Assembly (NCBI RefSeq): GCF_949987515.2
Contig: NW_027192650.1
Coordinates: 3,410,001-3,474,000, forward strand
DNA from: Delphinus delphis
Lineage: Eukaryota; Chordata; Mammalia; Artiodactyla; Delphinidae
Length of the DNA stretch: 64,000 nt
Reading direction: 5' to 3'
Shown: piece by piece, positions 48,541 through 61,171 of the stretch
Position numbering within the stretch: the first letter of the stretch is position 1
How the letters are laid out: every line of letters begins with the position of its first letter
Notes under the pieces: generated by a model
The model's database searches: none
What the model was told of the DNA's origin: nothing
What the model saw: the letters and a program-made list of their open reading frames with translations, nothing else
Made by a program: the position numbers and the translations under genes

Positions 48541-50119
48541 ATGCTTGATTAAGGGGAAAGGTGAGTTGGGGTGCTGCATAAAACCAGAGATTGAAATGAG
48601 CACAGATAAAGTTCCTTAAGTCAAATATGGAATAGACAAGAGCTACTCCTTGCTCAACGAAATGGACTCAACACCGCATATTAAACGCCTAAGAATGTAC
48701 CTGACTAGTAAGTATCGTAAAACCTATGGATTGCTATGTCTCCGAAAGAGAATCAAGCATGTGTACAGGGGCATAAACGCAGCAGTGATAGGATTGGAGA
48801 GGTTCGGTGAGCAAATGAAGACCCTTTGAAGTCATATTGCATGGTACCCATTCCACGGGTCTCAACTCTCCAGGTTTAAGGTATTCTTCCTTCAGCTAAA
48901 ACATGCATGTGGAACCCAAGTATGATCAACCATGTGAACGGGAGACGTGATCAAATATGTCTCAGCTTTCCTCCCCTGGTACTCGGGTGCAACATTCCAG
49001 ACGCTTTACTAACACTCTCCCCACTTGGAGAGTCAGCGCCTTTAACCTCCTGTTTGGCCCAGTTTGCAATTTCTGCGGAAGATGAACAGGAATAGCGAGA
49101 ACCAATGAGAGGCTAGCTGGAGGTGTCTGGACGGGCAAATTTAACTCTCATTTCCCACCAGGAAGAGGAAATAACCAAAGGCTCAGCGTGCCGTACCGGA
49201 ACCAGATTAGGGCCTGAAGCCATCCTGCGGTGTTGCGGCCAGCTCAAAAGAAAGCGAGTTGAAGAAAGGAGCTCAAGGGCACTGTAATTCACAAACCTGC
49301 AGAGTTATAAATGACAGCTATCGTCCAAAAATAGACTGAAGTAAGGCTGCCAAGAGGACTTGAAAGCGGGGCAGAATTGCAGGAAACCGATTTCAGGAGG
49401 TAGACTGGAATTGCATTGAAAGCATAGGAAAAGAGGCAGAACGTCCACAATGATGCACTTGGCCAAAAAGGGCGTATGCGTTTTTTCCTGAATATATTCA
49501 GGAAAAAACGCATACGCCCTTTTTGGCCAACCAAGCAAGCTTGCAAAGGAAATCTGCACTACAATGAAGTCTCACTTCCCCCCGGTCAAAAGGGCCATCT
49601 GAAAAAAGTGTAAAATCCAGAAAGGAAGGACAGGCCATGGAGAACTGGGAGCCTTGTTATGCTGATGGGCGGGATGTAAATTGCCAACAACCACTCGGGA
49701 GAAGTGTATGGTGTTTCCTGAAACATCTAAAAAACAAAGCAACAGAACCTAGGGCACTTCCACTTATGGTCCTATAGCTTAGGGAAATTAAAATCAAAAA
49801 GACACAGCCACCCCAAAGTTTGGAACGGCTCTGTTTACAAGAACCTCGTTTACAGTACAAGTTCAACATCGCAGAAATTGAAAAATGGATAAAGAAGTTG
49901 TGGTATTTACTTACAAAGCAATATCACTCAGCAATGAAATCTGTGTCATCAGGCCCTTAGCAGCACAATGAGTGGATTCAGGTATGATGATTCTAACTGA
50001 AGAAAGTCACACAGAAAAAGAAACATCATAAGATATCAGTAATACACGGAATGTAAACTTGGCTACACAGGAACTGAATTACAGAACAGAACAGGGTCTC
50101 AAATTTAGAAAACCAACTT
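48541..50119 (+). repeat. Satellite unit 32
   Basis: Length 1,579 bp. Private: ATGCTTGATTAAGG at the start, GGAGACGTGATC, CTCAGCTTTCC and AGCTCAAGGGC. It has the GTATCGTAAAACC of class F but not its CCTAGGG. Palindrome 49459-49530, perfect. Confidence 0.95.
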
Positions 50120-51697
50120 ATGCTTGCTTAAGGGGAAAGGTGAGTTGGGGTGCTGCATAAAACCAGAGATTGAAATGAGCACAGATAAAGTTCCTTAAGT
50201 CAAATATGGAATAGACAAGAGCTACTCCTTGCTCAACGAAATGGACTCAACACCGCATATTAAACGCCTAAGAATGTACCTGACTAGTAAGTATCGTAAA
50301 ACCTAGGGATTGCTATGTCTCTGAAAGAGAATCAAGCGTGTGTACAGGGGCATAAACGCAGCAGTGATAGGATTGGAGAGGTTCGGTGAGCAAATGAAGA
50401 CCCTTTGAAGTCATATTGCATGGTACCCATTCCACGGGTCTCAACTCTCCAGGTTTAAGGTATTCTTCCTTCAGCTAAAACATGCATGTGGAACCCAAGT
50501 ATGATCAACCATGTGAACGGGAGACGTGTTCAAATATGTCTCAGTTTTCCTCCCCTGGTACTCGGGTGCAACATTCCAGACGCTTTACTAACACTCTCCC
50601 CACTTGGAGAGTCAGTCCTTTAACCTCCTGTTTGGCCCAGTTTGCAATTTCTGCGGAAGATGAACAGGAATAGCGAGAACCAATGAGAGGCTAGCTGGAG
50701 GTGTCTGGACGGGCAAATTTAACTCTCATTTCCCACGAGGAAGAGGAAATAACCAAAGGCTCAGCGTGCCGAACCAGAACCAGATTAGGGCCTGAAGCCA
50801 TCCTGCGGTGTTGCGGCCAGCTCAAAAGAAAGCGAGTTGAAGAAAGGAGCTCAGGGGCACTGTAATTCACAAACCTGCAGAGTTATAAATGACAGCTATC
50901 GTCCAAAAATAGACTGAAGTAAGGCTGCCAAGAGGACTTGAAAGCGGGGCAGAATTGCAGGAAACCGATTTCAGGAGGTAGACTGGAATTGCATTGAAAG
51001 CATAGGAAAAGAGGCAGAACGTCCACAATGATGCACTTGGCCAAAAAGGGCGTATGCGTTTTTTCCTGAATATATTCAGGAAAAAACGCATACGCCCTTT
51101 TTGGCCAACCAAGCAAGCTTGCAAAGGAAATCTGCACTACAATGAAGTCTCACTTCCCCCCGGTCAAAAGGGCCATCTGAAAAAAGTGTAAAATCCAGAA
51201 AGGCAGGACAGGCCATGGAGAACTGGGAGCCTTGTTATGCTGATGGGCGGGATGTAAATTGCCAACAGACACTTGGGAGAAGTGTATGGTGTTTCCTGAA
51301 ACATCTAAAAAACAAAGCAACAGAGCCTAGGGCACTGCCACTTATGGTCCTATAGCTTAGGGAAATTAAAATCAAAAAGACACAGCCACCCCAAAGTTTG
51401 GGACGCCTCTGTTTACAAGAACCTCGTTTACAGTACAAGTTCAACATCGCAGAAAGTGAAAAATGGATAAAGAAGTTGTGGTATTCACTTACAAAGCAAT
51501 ATCACTCAGCAATGAAATCTGTGTCATCAGGCCCTTAGCAGCACAATGAGTGGATTCAGGTATGATGATTCTAACTGAAGTAAGTCACACAGAAAAAGAA
51601 ACATCATAAGATATCAGTAATACACGGAATGTAAACTTGGCTACACAGGAACTGAATTACAGAACAGAACAGGGTCTCAAATTTAGAAAACCAACTT
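50120..51697 (+). repeat. Satellite unit 33 (class F)
   Basis: Length 1,578 bp; a C is missing in GTCAGTCCTTTAACC (about 50616), which fuses two short reading frames there. Otherwise it matches unit 1 (GTATCGTAAAACCTAGGG, CCCACGAGG, CACTTGGGAG, GGGACGCCTCTG) from 50,119 bp away. Palindrome 51037-51108, perfect, unlike unit 1. Confidence 0.95.
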
Positions 51698-53276
51698 ATG
51701 CTTGCTTAAGGGGAAAGGTGAGTTGGGGTGCTGCATAAAACCAGAGATTGAAATGAGCACAGATAAAGTTCCTTAAGTCAAATATGGAATAGACAAGAGC
51801 TACTCCTTGCTCAACGAAATGGACTCAACACCGCATATTAAACGCCTAAGAATGTACCTGACTAGTAAGTATCTTAAAACCTATGGATTGCTATGTCTCC
51901 GAAAGAGAATCAAGCATGTGTACAGGGGCATAAACGCAGCAGTGATAGGATTGGAGAGGTTCGGTGAGCAAATGAAGACCCTTTGAAGTCATATTGCATG
52001 GTACCCATTACACGGGTCTTAACTCTCCAGGTTTAAGGTATTCTTCCTTCAGCTAAAACATGCATGTGGAACCCAAGTATGATCAACCATGTGAACGGGA
52101 GACGTGTTCAAATATGTCTCAGTTTTCCTCCCCTGATACTCGGGTGCAACATTCCAGACGCTTTACTAACACTCGCCCCACTTGGAGAGTCAGTCCCTTT
52201 AACCTCCTGTTTGGCCCAGTTTGCAATTTCTGCGGAAGATGAACAGGAATAGCGAGAACCAATGAGAGACTAGCTGGAGGTGTCTGGACGGGCAAATTTA
52301 ACTCTCATTTCCAACCAGGAAGAGGAATTAACCAAAGGCTCAGCATGCCGGGCCGGAACCAGATTAGGGCCTGAAGCCATCCTGCGGTGTTGCGGCCAGG
52401 TCACAAGAAAGCGAGTTGAAGAAAGGAGCTCAGGGGCACTGTAATTCACAAACCTGCAGAGTTATAAATGACAGCTATCGTCCAAAAATAGACTGAAGTA
52501 AGGCTGCCAAGAGGACTTGAAAGCGGGGCAGAATAGCAGGAAACCGATTTCAGGAGGTAGACTGGAATTGCATTGAAAGCATAGGAAAAGAGGCAGAACG
52601 TCCACAATGATGCACTTGGCCAAAAAGGGCGTATGCGTTTTTTCCTGAATATATTCAGGAAAAAACGCATACGCCCTTTTTGGCCAACCAAGCAAGCTTG
52701 CAAAGGAAATCTGCACTACAATGAAGTCTCACTTCCCCCCGGTCAAAAGGGCCATCTGAAAAAAGTGTAAAATCCAGAAAGGAAGGACAGGCCATGGAGA
52801 ACTGGGAGCCTTGTTATGCTGATGGGCGGGATGTAAATTGCCAACAGACACTCCGGAGAAGTGTATGGTGTTTCCTGAAACATCTAAAAAACAAAGCAAC
52901 AGAGCCTAGGGCACTTCCACTTATGGTCCTATAGCTTAGGGAAATTAAAATCAAAAAGACACAGCCACCCCAAAGTTTGGAACGGCTCTGTTTACAAGAA
53001 CCTCGTTTACAGTACAAGTTCAACATTGCAGAAAGTGAAAAATGGATAAAGAAGTTGTGGTATTTACTTACAAAGCAATATCACTCAGCAATGAAATCTG
53101 TGTCATCAGGCCCTTAGCAGCACAATGAGTGGATTCAGGTATGATGATTCTAACTGAAGTAAGTCACACAGAAAAAGAAACATCATAAGATATCACTAAT
53201 ACACGGAATGTAAACTTGGCTACACAGGAACTGAATTACAGAACAGAACAGGGTCTCAAATTTAGAAAACCAACTT
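51698..53276 (+). repeat. Satellite unit 34 (class E)
   Basis: Length 1,579 bp. Carries all class E marks of unit 2 but not that unit's private changes. It differs from unit 37 by one base that I could find (GCCATGGAG here, GCCATAGAG there). Palindrome 52616-52687, perfect. Confidence 0.95.
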
Positions 53277-54855
53277 ATTCTTCCTTAAGGGTAAAGGTGA
53301 GTTGGGGTGCTGCATAAAACCAGAGATTGAAATGAGCACAGATAAAGTTCCTTAAGTCAAATATGGAATAGACAAGAGCTACTCCTTGCTCAACGAAATG
53401 GACTCAACACCGCATATTAAACGCCTAAGAATGTACCTGACTAGTAAGTATCGTAAAACCTAGGGATTGCTATGTCTCTGAAAGAGAATCAAGCGTGTGT
53501 ACAGGGGCATAAACGCAGCAGTGATAGGATTGGAGAGGTTCGGTGAGCAAATGAAGACCCTTTGAAGTCATATTGCATGGTACCCATTCCACGGGTCTCA
53601 ACTCTCCAGGTTTAAGGTATTCTTCCTTCAGCTAAAACATGCATGTGGAACCCAAGTATGATCAACCATGTGAACGGGAGACGTGTTCAAATATGTCTCA
53701 GTTTTCCTCCCCTGGTACTCGGGTGCAACATTCCAGACGCTTTACTAACACTCTCCCCACTTGGAGAGTCAGCGCCTTTAACCTCCTGTTTGGCCCAGTT
53801 TGCAATTTCTGCGGAAGATGAACAGGAATAGCGAGAACCAATGAGAGGCTAGCTGGAGGTGTCTGGACGGGCAAATTTAACTCTCATTTCCCACAAGGAA
53901 GAGGAAATAACCAAAGGCTCAGCGTGCCGTACCGGAACCAGATTAGGGCCTGAAGCCATCCTGCGGTGTTGCGGCCAGCTCAAAAGAAAGCGAGTTGAAG
54001 AAAGGAGCTCAGGGGCACTGTAATTCACAAACCTGCAGAGTTATAAATGACAGCTATCGTCCAAAAACATACTGAAGTAAGGCTGCCAAGAGGACTCGAA
54101 AGCGGGGCAGAATTGCAGGAAACCGATTTCAGGAGGTAGACTGGAATTGCATTGAAAGCATAGGAAAAGAGGCAGAACGTCCACAATGATGCACTTGGCC
54201 AAAAAGGGCGTATGCGTTTTTTCCTGAATATATTCAGGAAAAAACGCATACGCCCTTTTTGGCCAACCAAGCAAGCTTGCAAAGGAAATCTGCACTACAA
54301 TGAAGTCTCACTTCCCCCCGGTCAAAAGGGCCATCTGAAAAAAGTGTAAAATCCAGAAAGGCAGGACAGGCCATGGAGAACTGGGAGCCTTGTTATGCTG
54401 ATGTGCGGGATGTAAATTGCCAACAGACACTCGGGAGAAGTGTATGGTGTTTCCTGAAACATCTAAAAAACAAAGCAACAGAGCCTAGGGCACTTCCACT
54501 TATGGTCCTATAGCTTAGGGAAATTAAAATCAAAAAGACACAGCCACCCCAAAGTTTGGAACGGCTCTGTTTACAAGAACCTCGTTTACAGTACAAGTTC
54601 AACATCGCAGAAAGTGAAAAATGGATAAAGAAGTTGTGGTATTTACTTACAAAGCAATATCACTCAGCAATGAAATCTATGTCATCAGGCCCCTAGCAGC
54701 ACAATGAGTCGATTCAGGTATGATGATTCTAACTGAAATAAGTCACACAGAAAAAGAAACATCATAAGATATCAGTAATACACGGAATGGAAACTTGGCT
54801 ACACAGGAACTGAATTACAGAACAGAACTGGGTCACAAATTTAGAAAAACAACTT
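53277..54855 (+). repeat. Satellite unit 35 (class B')
   Basis: Length 1,579 bp. Begins ATTCTTCCTTAAGGG, found elsewhere only in unit 38. The rest matches unit 3 (F-like front; GGACTCGAAAG, GATGTGCGGG, AACTGGGTCAC). Palindrome 54195-54266, perfect. Confidence 0.95.
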
Positions 54856-56434
54856 ATGCTTGCTTAAGGGTAAAGGTGAGTTGGGGTGCTGCATAAAACC
54901 AGAGATTGAAATGAGCACAGATAAAGTTCCTTAAGCCAAATATGGAATAGACAAGAGCTACTCCTTGTTCAACGAAATGGACTCAACACCGCATATTAAA
55001 CGCCTAAGAATGTACCTGACTAGTAAGTATCTTAAAACCTATGGATTGCTATGTCTCCGAAAGAGAATCAAGCATGTGTACAGGGGCATAAACGCAGCAG
55101 TGATAGGATTGGAGAGGTTCGGTGAGCAAATGAAGACCCTTTGAAGTCATATTGCATGGTACCCATTACACGGGTCTTAACTCTCCAGGTTTAAGGTATT
55201 CTTCCTTCAGCTAAAACATGCATGTGGAACCCAAGTATGATCAACCATGAGAACGGGAGACGTGTTCAAATATGTCTCAGTTTTCCTCCCCTGGTACTCG
55301 GGTGCAACATTCCAGACGCTTTACTAACACTCTCCCCACTTGGAGAGTCAGTCCCTTTAACCTCCTGTTTGGCCCAGTTTGCAATTTCTGCGGAAGATGA
55401 ACAGGAATAGCGAGAACCAAATAGAGGCTAGCTGGAGGTGTCTAGACGGGCAAATTTAACTCTCATTTCCCACCAGGAAGAGGAATTAACCAAAGGCTCA
55501 GCATGCCGGGCCGGAACCAGATTAGGGCCTGAAGCCATCCTGCGGTGTTGCGGCCAGGTCACAAGAAAGCGAGTTGAAGAAAGGAGCTCAGGGGCACTGT
55601 AATTCACAAACCTGCAGAGTTATAAATGACAGCTATCGTACAAAAACAGACTGAAGTAAGGCTGCCAAGAGGACTTGAAAGCGGGGCAGAATTGCAGGAA
55701 ACCGATTTCAGGAGGTAGACTGGAATTGCATTGAAAGCATAGGAAAAGAGGCAAAACGTCCACAATGATGCACTTGGCCAAAAAGGGCGTATGCGTTTTT
55801 TCCTGAATATATTCAGGAAAAAACGCATACGCCCTTTTTGGCCAACCAAGCAAGCTTGCAAAGGAAATCTGCACTACAATGAAGTCTCACTTCCCCCCGG
55901 TCAAAAGGGCCATCTGAAAAAAGTGTAAAATCCAGAAAGGCAGGACAGGCCATGGAGAACTGGGAGCCTTGTTATGCTGATGGGCGGGATGTAAATTGCC
56001 AACAACCACTCGGGAGAAGTGTATGGTGTTTCCTGAAACATCTAAAAAACAAAGCAACAGAACCTAGGGCACTTCCACTTATGGTCCTATAGCTTAGGGA
56101 AATTAAAATCAAAAAGATACAGCCACCCCAAAGTTTGGGACGCCTCTGTTTACAAGAACCTCGTTTACAGTACAAGTTCAACATCGCAGAAAGTGAAAAA
56201 TGGATAAAGAAGTTGTGGTATTCACTTACAAAGCAATATCACTCAGCAATGAAATCTGTGTCATCAGGCCCTTAGCAGCACAATGAGTGGATTCAGGTAT
56301 GATGATTCTAACTGAAGTAAGTCACACAGAAAAAGAAACATCATAAGATATCAGTAATACACGGAATGTAAACTTGGCTACACAGGAACTGAATTACAGA
56401 ACAGAACAGGGTCTCAAATTTAGAAAACCAACTT
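54856..56434 (+). repeat. Satellite unit 36 (class C front, class F tail)
   Basis: Length 1,579 bp. Matches unit 39 to 56118, including CCATGAGAACGGG, CGTACAAAAACAGAC and AAAAAGATACAGCC. From 56139 it matches the tail of unit 33 to the end (GGGACGCCTCTG, GAAGTTGTGGTATTC, ACAGGGTCTC). Palindrome 55774-55845, perfect. Confidence 0.95.
56119..56138. other. Unequal-exchange breakpoint inside unit 36
   Basis: The T at 56118 (AAGATACAGCC) is the last mark of the unit 39 type. The G at 56139 (TTTGGGACGCC) is the first mark of the unit 33 type. The 20 bases between are the same in both parents. The join yields exactly one extra E-B'-C trimer, as expected of a crossover three units out of register. 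Confidence 0.88.
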
Positions 56435-58013
56435 ATGCTTGCTTAAGGGGAAAGGTGAGTTGGGGTGCTGCATAAAACCAGAGATTGAAATGAGCACAGA
56501 TAAAGTTCCTTAAGTCAAATATGGAATAGACAAGAGCTACTCCTTGCTCAACGAAATGGACTCAACACCGCATATTAAACGCCTAAGAATGTACCTGACT
56601 AGTAAGTATCTTAAAACCTATGGATTGCTATGTCTCCGAAAGAGAATCAAGCATGTGTACAGGGGCATAAACGCAGCAGTGATAGGATTGGAGAGGTTCG
56701 GTGAGCAAATGAAGACCCTTTGAAGTCATATTGCATGGTACCCATTACACGGGTCTTAACTCTCCAGGTTTAAGGTATTCTTCCTTCAGCTAAAACATGC
56801 ATGTGGAACCCAAGTATGATCAACCATGTGAACGGGAGACGTGTTCAAATATGTCTCAGTTTTCCTCCCCTGATACTCGGGTGCAACATTCCAGACGCTT
56901 TACTAACACTCGCCCCACTTGGAGAGTCAGTCCCTTTAACCTCCTGTTTGGCCCAGTTTGCAATTTCTGCGGAAGATGAACAGGAATAGCGAGAACCAAT
57001 GAGAGACTAGCTGGAGGTGTCTGGACGGGCAAATTTAACTCTCATTTCCAACCAGGAAGAGGAATTAACCAAAGGCTCAGCATGCCGGGCCGGAACCAGA
57101 TTAGGGCCTGAAGCCATCCTGCGGTGTTGCGGCCAGGTCACAAGAAAGCGAGTTGAAGAAAGGAGCTCAGGGGCACTGTAATTCACAAACCTGCAGAGTT
57201 ATAAATGACAGCTATCGTCCAAAAATAGACTGAAGTAAGGCTGCCAAGAGGACTTGAAAGCGGGGCAGAATAGCAGGAAACCGATTTCAGGAGGTAGACT
57301 GGAATTGCATTGAAAGCATAGGAAAAGAGGCAGAACGTCCACAATGATGCACTTGGCCAAAAAGGGCGTATGCGTTTTTTCCTGAATATATTCAGGAAAA
57401 AACGCATACGCCCTTTTTGGCCAACCAAGCAAGCTTGCAAAGGAAATCTGCACTACAATGAAGTCTCACTTCCCCCCGGTCAAAAGGGCCATCTGAAAAA
57501 AGTGTAAAATCCAGAAAGGAAGGACAGGCCATAGAGAACTGGGAGCCTTGTTATGCTGATGGGCGGGATGTAAATTGCCAACAGACACTCCGGAGAAGTG
57601 TATGGTGTTTCCTGAAACATCTAAAAAACAAAGCAACAGAGCCTAGGGCACTTCCACTTATGGTCCTATAGCTTAGGGAAATTAAAATCAAAAAGACACA
57701 GCCACCCCAAAGTTTGGAACGGCTCTGTTTACAAGAACCTCGTTTACAGTACAAGTTCAACATTGCAGAAAGTGAAAAATGGATAAAGAAGTTGTGGTAT
57801 TTACTTACAAAGCAATATCACTCAGCAATGAAATCTGTGTCATCAGGCCCTTAGCAGCACAATGAGTGGATTCAGGTATGATGATTCTAACTGAAGTAAG
57901 TCACACAGAAAAAGAAACATCATAAGATATCACTAATACACGGAATGTAAACTTGGCTACACAGGAACTGAATTACAGAACAGAACAGGGTCTCAAATTT
58001 AGAAAACCAACTT
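56435..58013 (+). repeat. Satellite unit 37 (class E)
   Basis: Length 1,579 bp. As unit 34, with GCCATAGAGAAC private. Palindrome 57353-57424, perfect. Confidence 0.95.
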
Positions 58014-59592
58014 ATTCTTCCTTAAGGGTAAAGGTGAGTTGGGGTGCTGCATAAAACCAGAGATTGAAATGAGCACAGATAAAGTTCCTTAAGTCAAATA
58101 TGGAATAGACAAGAGCTACTCCTTGCTCAACGAAATGGACTCAACACCGCATATTAAACGCCTAAGAATGTACCTGACTAGTAAGTATCGTAAAACCTAG
58201 GGATTGCTATGTCTCTGAAAGAGAATCAAGCGTGTGTACAGGGGCATAAACGCAGCAGTGATAGGATTGGAGAGGTTCGGTGAGCAAATGAAGACCCTTT
58301 GAAGTCATATTGCATGGTACCCATTCCACGGGTCTCAACTCTCCAGGTTTAAGGTATTCTTCCTTCAGCTAAAACATGCATGTGGAACCCAAGTATGATC
58401 AACCATGTGAACGGGAGACGTGTTCAAATATGTCTCAGTTTTCCTCCCCTGGTACTCGGGTGCAACATTCCAGACGCTTTACTAACACTCTCCCCACTTG
58501 GAGAGTCAGCGCCTTTAACCTCCTGTTTGGCCCAGTTTGCAATTTCTGCGGAAGATGAACAGGAATAGCGAGAACCAATGAGAGGCTAGCTGGAGGTGTC
58601 TGGACGGGCAAATTTAACTCTCATTTCCCACAAGGAAGAGGAAATAACCAAAGGCTCAGCGTGCCGTACCGGAACCAGATTAGGGCCTGAAGCCATCCTG
58701 CGGTGTTGCGGCCAGCTCAAAAGAAAGCGAGTTGAAGAAAGGAGCTCAGGGGCACTGTAATTCACAAACCTGCAGAGTTATAAATGACAGCTATCGTCCA
58801 AAAACATACTGAAGTAAGGCTGCCAAGAGGACTCGAAAGCGGGGCAGAATTGCAGGAAACCGATTTCAGGAGGTAGACTGGAATTGCATTGAAAGCATAG
58901 GAAAAGAGGCAGAACGTCCACAATGATGCACTTGGCCAAAAAGGGCGTATGCGTTTTTTCCTGAATATATTCAGGAAAAAACGCATACGCCCTTTTTGGC
59001 CAACCAAGCAAGCTTGCAAAGGAAATCTGCACTACAATGAAGTCTCACTTCCCCCCGGTCAAAAGGGCCATCTGAAAAAAGTGTAAAATCCAGAAAGGCA
59101 GGACAGGCCATGGAGAACTGGGAGCCTTGTTATGCTGATGTGCGGGATGTAAATTGCCAACAGACACTCGGGAGAAGTGTATGGTGTTTCCTGAAACATC
59201 TAAAAAACAAAGCAACAGAGCCTAGGGCACTTCCACTTATGGTCCTATAGCTTAGGGAAATTAAAATCAAAAAGACACAGCCACCCCAAAGTTTGGAACG
59301 GCTCTGTTTACAAGAACCTCGTTTACAGTACAAGTTCAACATCGCAGAAAGTGAAAAATGGATAAAGAAGTTGTGGTATTTACTTACAAAGCAATATCAC
59401 TCAGCAATGAAATCTATGTCATCAGGCCCCTAGCAGCACAATGAGTCGATTCAGGTATGATGATTCTAACTGAAATAAGTCACACAGAAAAAGAAACATC
59501 ATAAGATATCAGTAATACACGGAATGGAAACTTGGCTACACAGGAACTGAATTACAGAACAGAACTGGGTCACAAATTTAGAAAAACAACTT
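58014..59592 (+). repeat. Satellite unit 38 (class B')
   Basis: Length 1,579 bp. Begins ATTCTTCCTTAAGGG; no difference from unit 35 found by eye. Palindrome 58932-59003, perfect. Confidence 0.95.
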
Positions 59593-61171
59593 ATGCTTGC
59601 TTAAGGGTAAAGGTGAGTTGGGGTGCTGCATAAAACCAGAGATTGAAATGAGCACAGATAAAGTTCCTTAAGCCAAATATGGAATAGACAAGAGCTACTC
59701 CTTGTTCAACGAAATGGACTCAACACCGCATATTAAACGCCTAAGAATGTACCTGACTAGTAAGTATCTTAAAACCTATGGATTGCTATGTCTCCGAAAG
59801 AGAATCAAGCATGTGTACAGGGGCATAAACGCAGCAGTGATAGGATTGGAGAGGTTCGGTGAGCAAATGAAGACCCTTTGAAGTCATATTGCATGGTACC
59901 CATTACACGGGTCTTAACTCTCCAGGTTTAAGGTATTCTTCCTTCAGCTAAAACATGCATGTGGAACCCAAGTATGATCAACCATGAGAACGGGAGACGT
60001 GTTCAAATATGTCTCAGTTTTCCTCCCCTGGTACTCGGGTGCAACATTCCAGACGCTTTACTAACACTCTCCCCACTTGGAGAGTCAGTCCCTTTAACCT
60101 CCTGTTTGGCCCAGTTTGCAATTTCTGCGGAAGATGAACAGGAATAGCGAGAACCAAATAGAGGCTAGCTGGAGGTGTCTAGACGGGCAAATTTAACTCT
60201 CATTTCCCACCAGGAAGAGGAATTAACCAAAGGCTCAGCATGCCGGGCCGGAACCAGATTAGGGCCTGAAGCCATCCTGCGGTGTTGCGGCCAGGTCACA
60301 AGAAAGCGAGTTGAAGAAAGGAGCTCAGGGGCACTGTAATTCACAAACCTGCAGAGTTATAAATGACAGCTATCGTACAAAAACAGACTGAAGTAAGGCT
60401 GCCAAGAGGACTTGAAAGCGGGGCAGAATTGCAGGAAACCGATTTCAGGAGGTAGACTGGAATTGCATTGAAAGCATAGGAAAAGAGGCAAAACGTCCAC
60501 AATGATGCACTTGGCCAAAAAGGGCGTATGCGTTTTTTCCTGAATATATTCAGGAAAAAACGCATACGCCCTTTTTGGCCAACCAAGCAAGCTTGCAAAG
60601 GAAATCTGCACTACAATGAAGTCTCACTTCCCCCCGGTCAAAAGGGCCATCTGAAAAAAGTGTAAAATCCAGAAAGGCAGGACAGGCCATGGAGAACTGG
60701 GAGCCTTGTTATGCTGATGGGCGGGATGTAAATTGCCAACAACCACTCGGGAGAAGTGTATGGTGTTTCCTGAAACATCTAAAAAACAAAGCAACAGAAC
60801 CTAGGGCACTTCCACTTATGGTCCTATAGCTTAGGGAAATTAAAATCAAAAAGATACAGCCACCCCAAAGTTTGGAACGGCTCTGTTTACAAGAACCTCG
60901 TTTACAGTACAAGTTCAACATCGCAGAAAGTGAAAAATGGATAAAGAAGTTTTGGTATTCACTTACAAAGCAATATCACTCAGCAATGAAATCTATGTCA
61001 TCAGGCCCTTAGCAGCACAATCAGTGGATTCAGGTATGATGATTCTAACTGAAATAAGTCACACAGAAAAAGAAACATCATAAGATATCAGTAATACACG
61101 GAATGGAAACTTGGCTACACAGGAACTGAATTACAGAACAGAACTGGGTCACAAATTTAGAAAAACAACTT
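59593..61171 (+). repeat. Satellite unit 39 (class C)
   Basis: Length 1,579 bp. CCATGAGAACGGG and AAAAAGATACAGCC shared with unit 36; CACAATCAGTGG and AAGTTTTGGTATTC shared with unit 4. Palindrome 60511-60582, perfect. Confidence 0.95.

Larger units (their letters stand above)
51698..56434 (+). repeat. Three-unit block E-B'-C, copy 1 (units 34-36)
   Basis: A 4,737-bp block repeated at once as units 37-39. The copies agree almost everywhere, including the rare ATTCTTCCTTAAGGG at the front of the second unit. They part only in the tail of the third unit, where unit 36 turns into the class F tail of unit 33. Confidence 0.92.
56435..61171 (+). repeat. Three-unit block E-B'-C, copy 2 (units 37-39)
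   Basis: Second copy of the 4,737-bp block. Its last unit keeps the class C tail through to the end and is followed by class D, as in the order of units 2-5. Confidence 0.92.
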
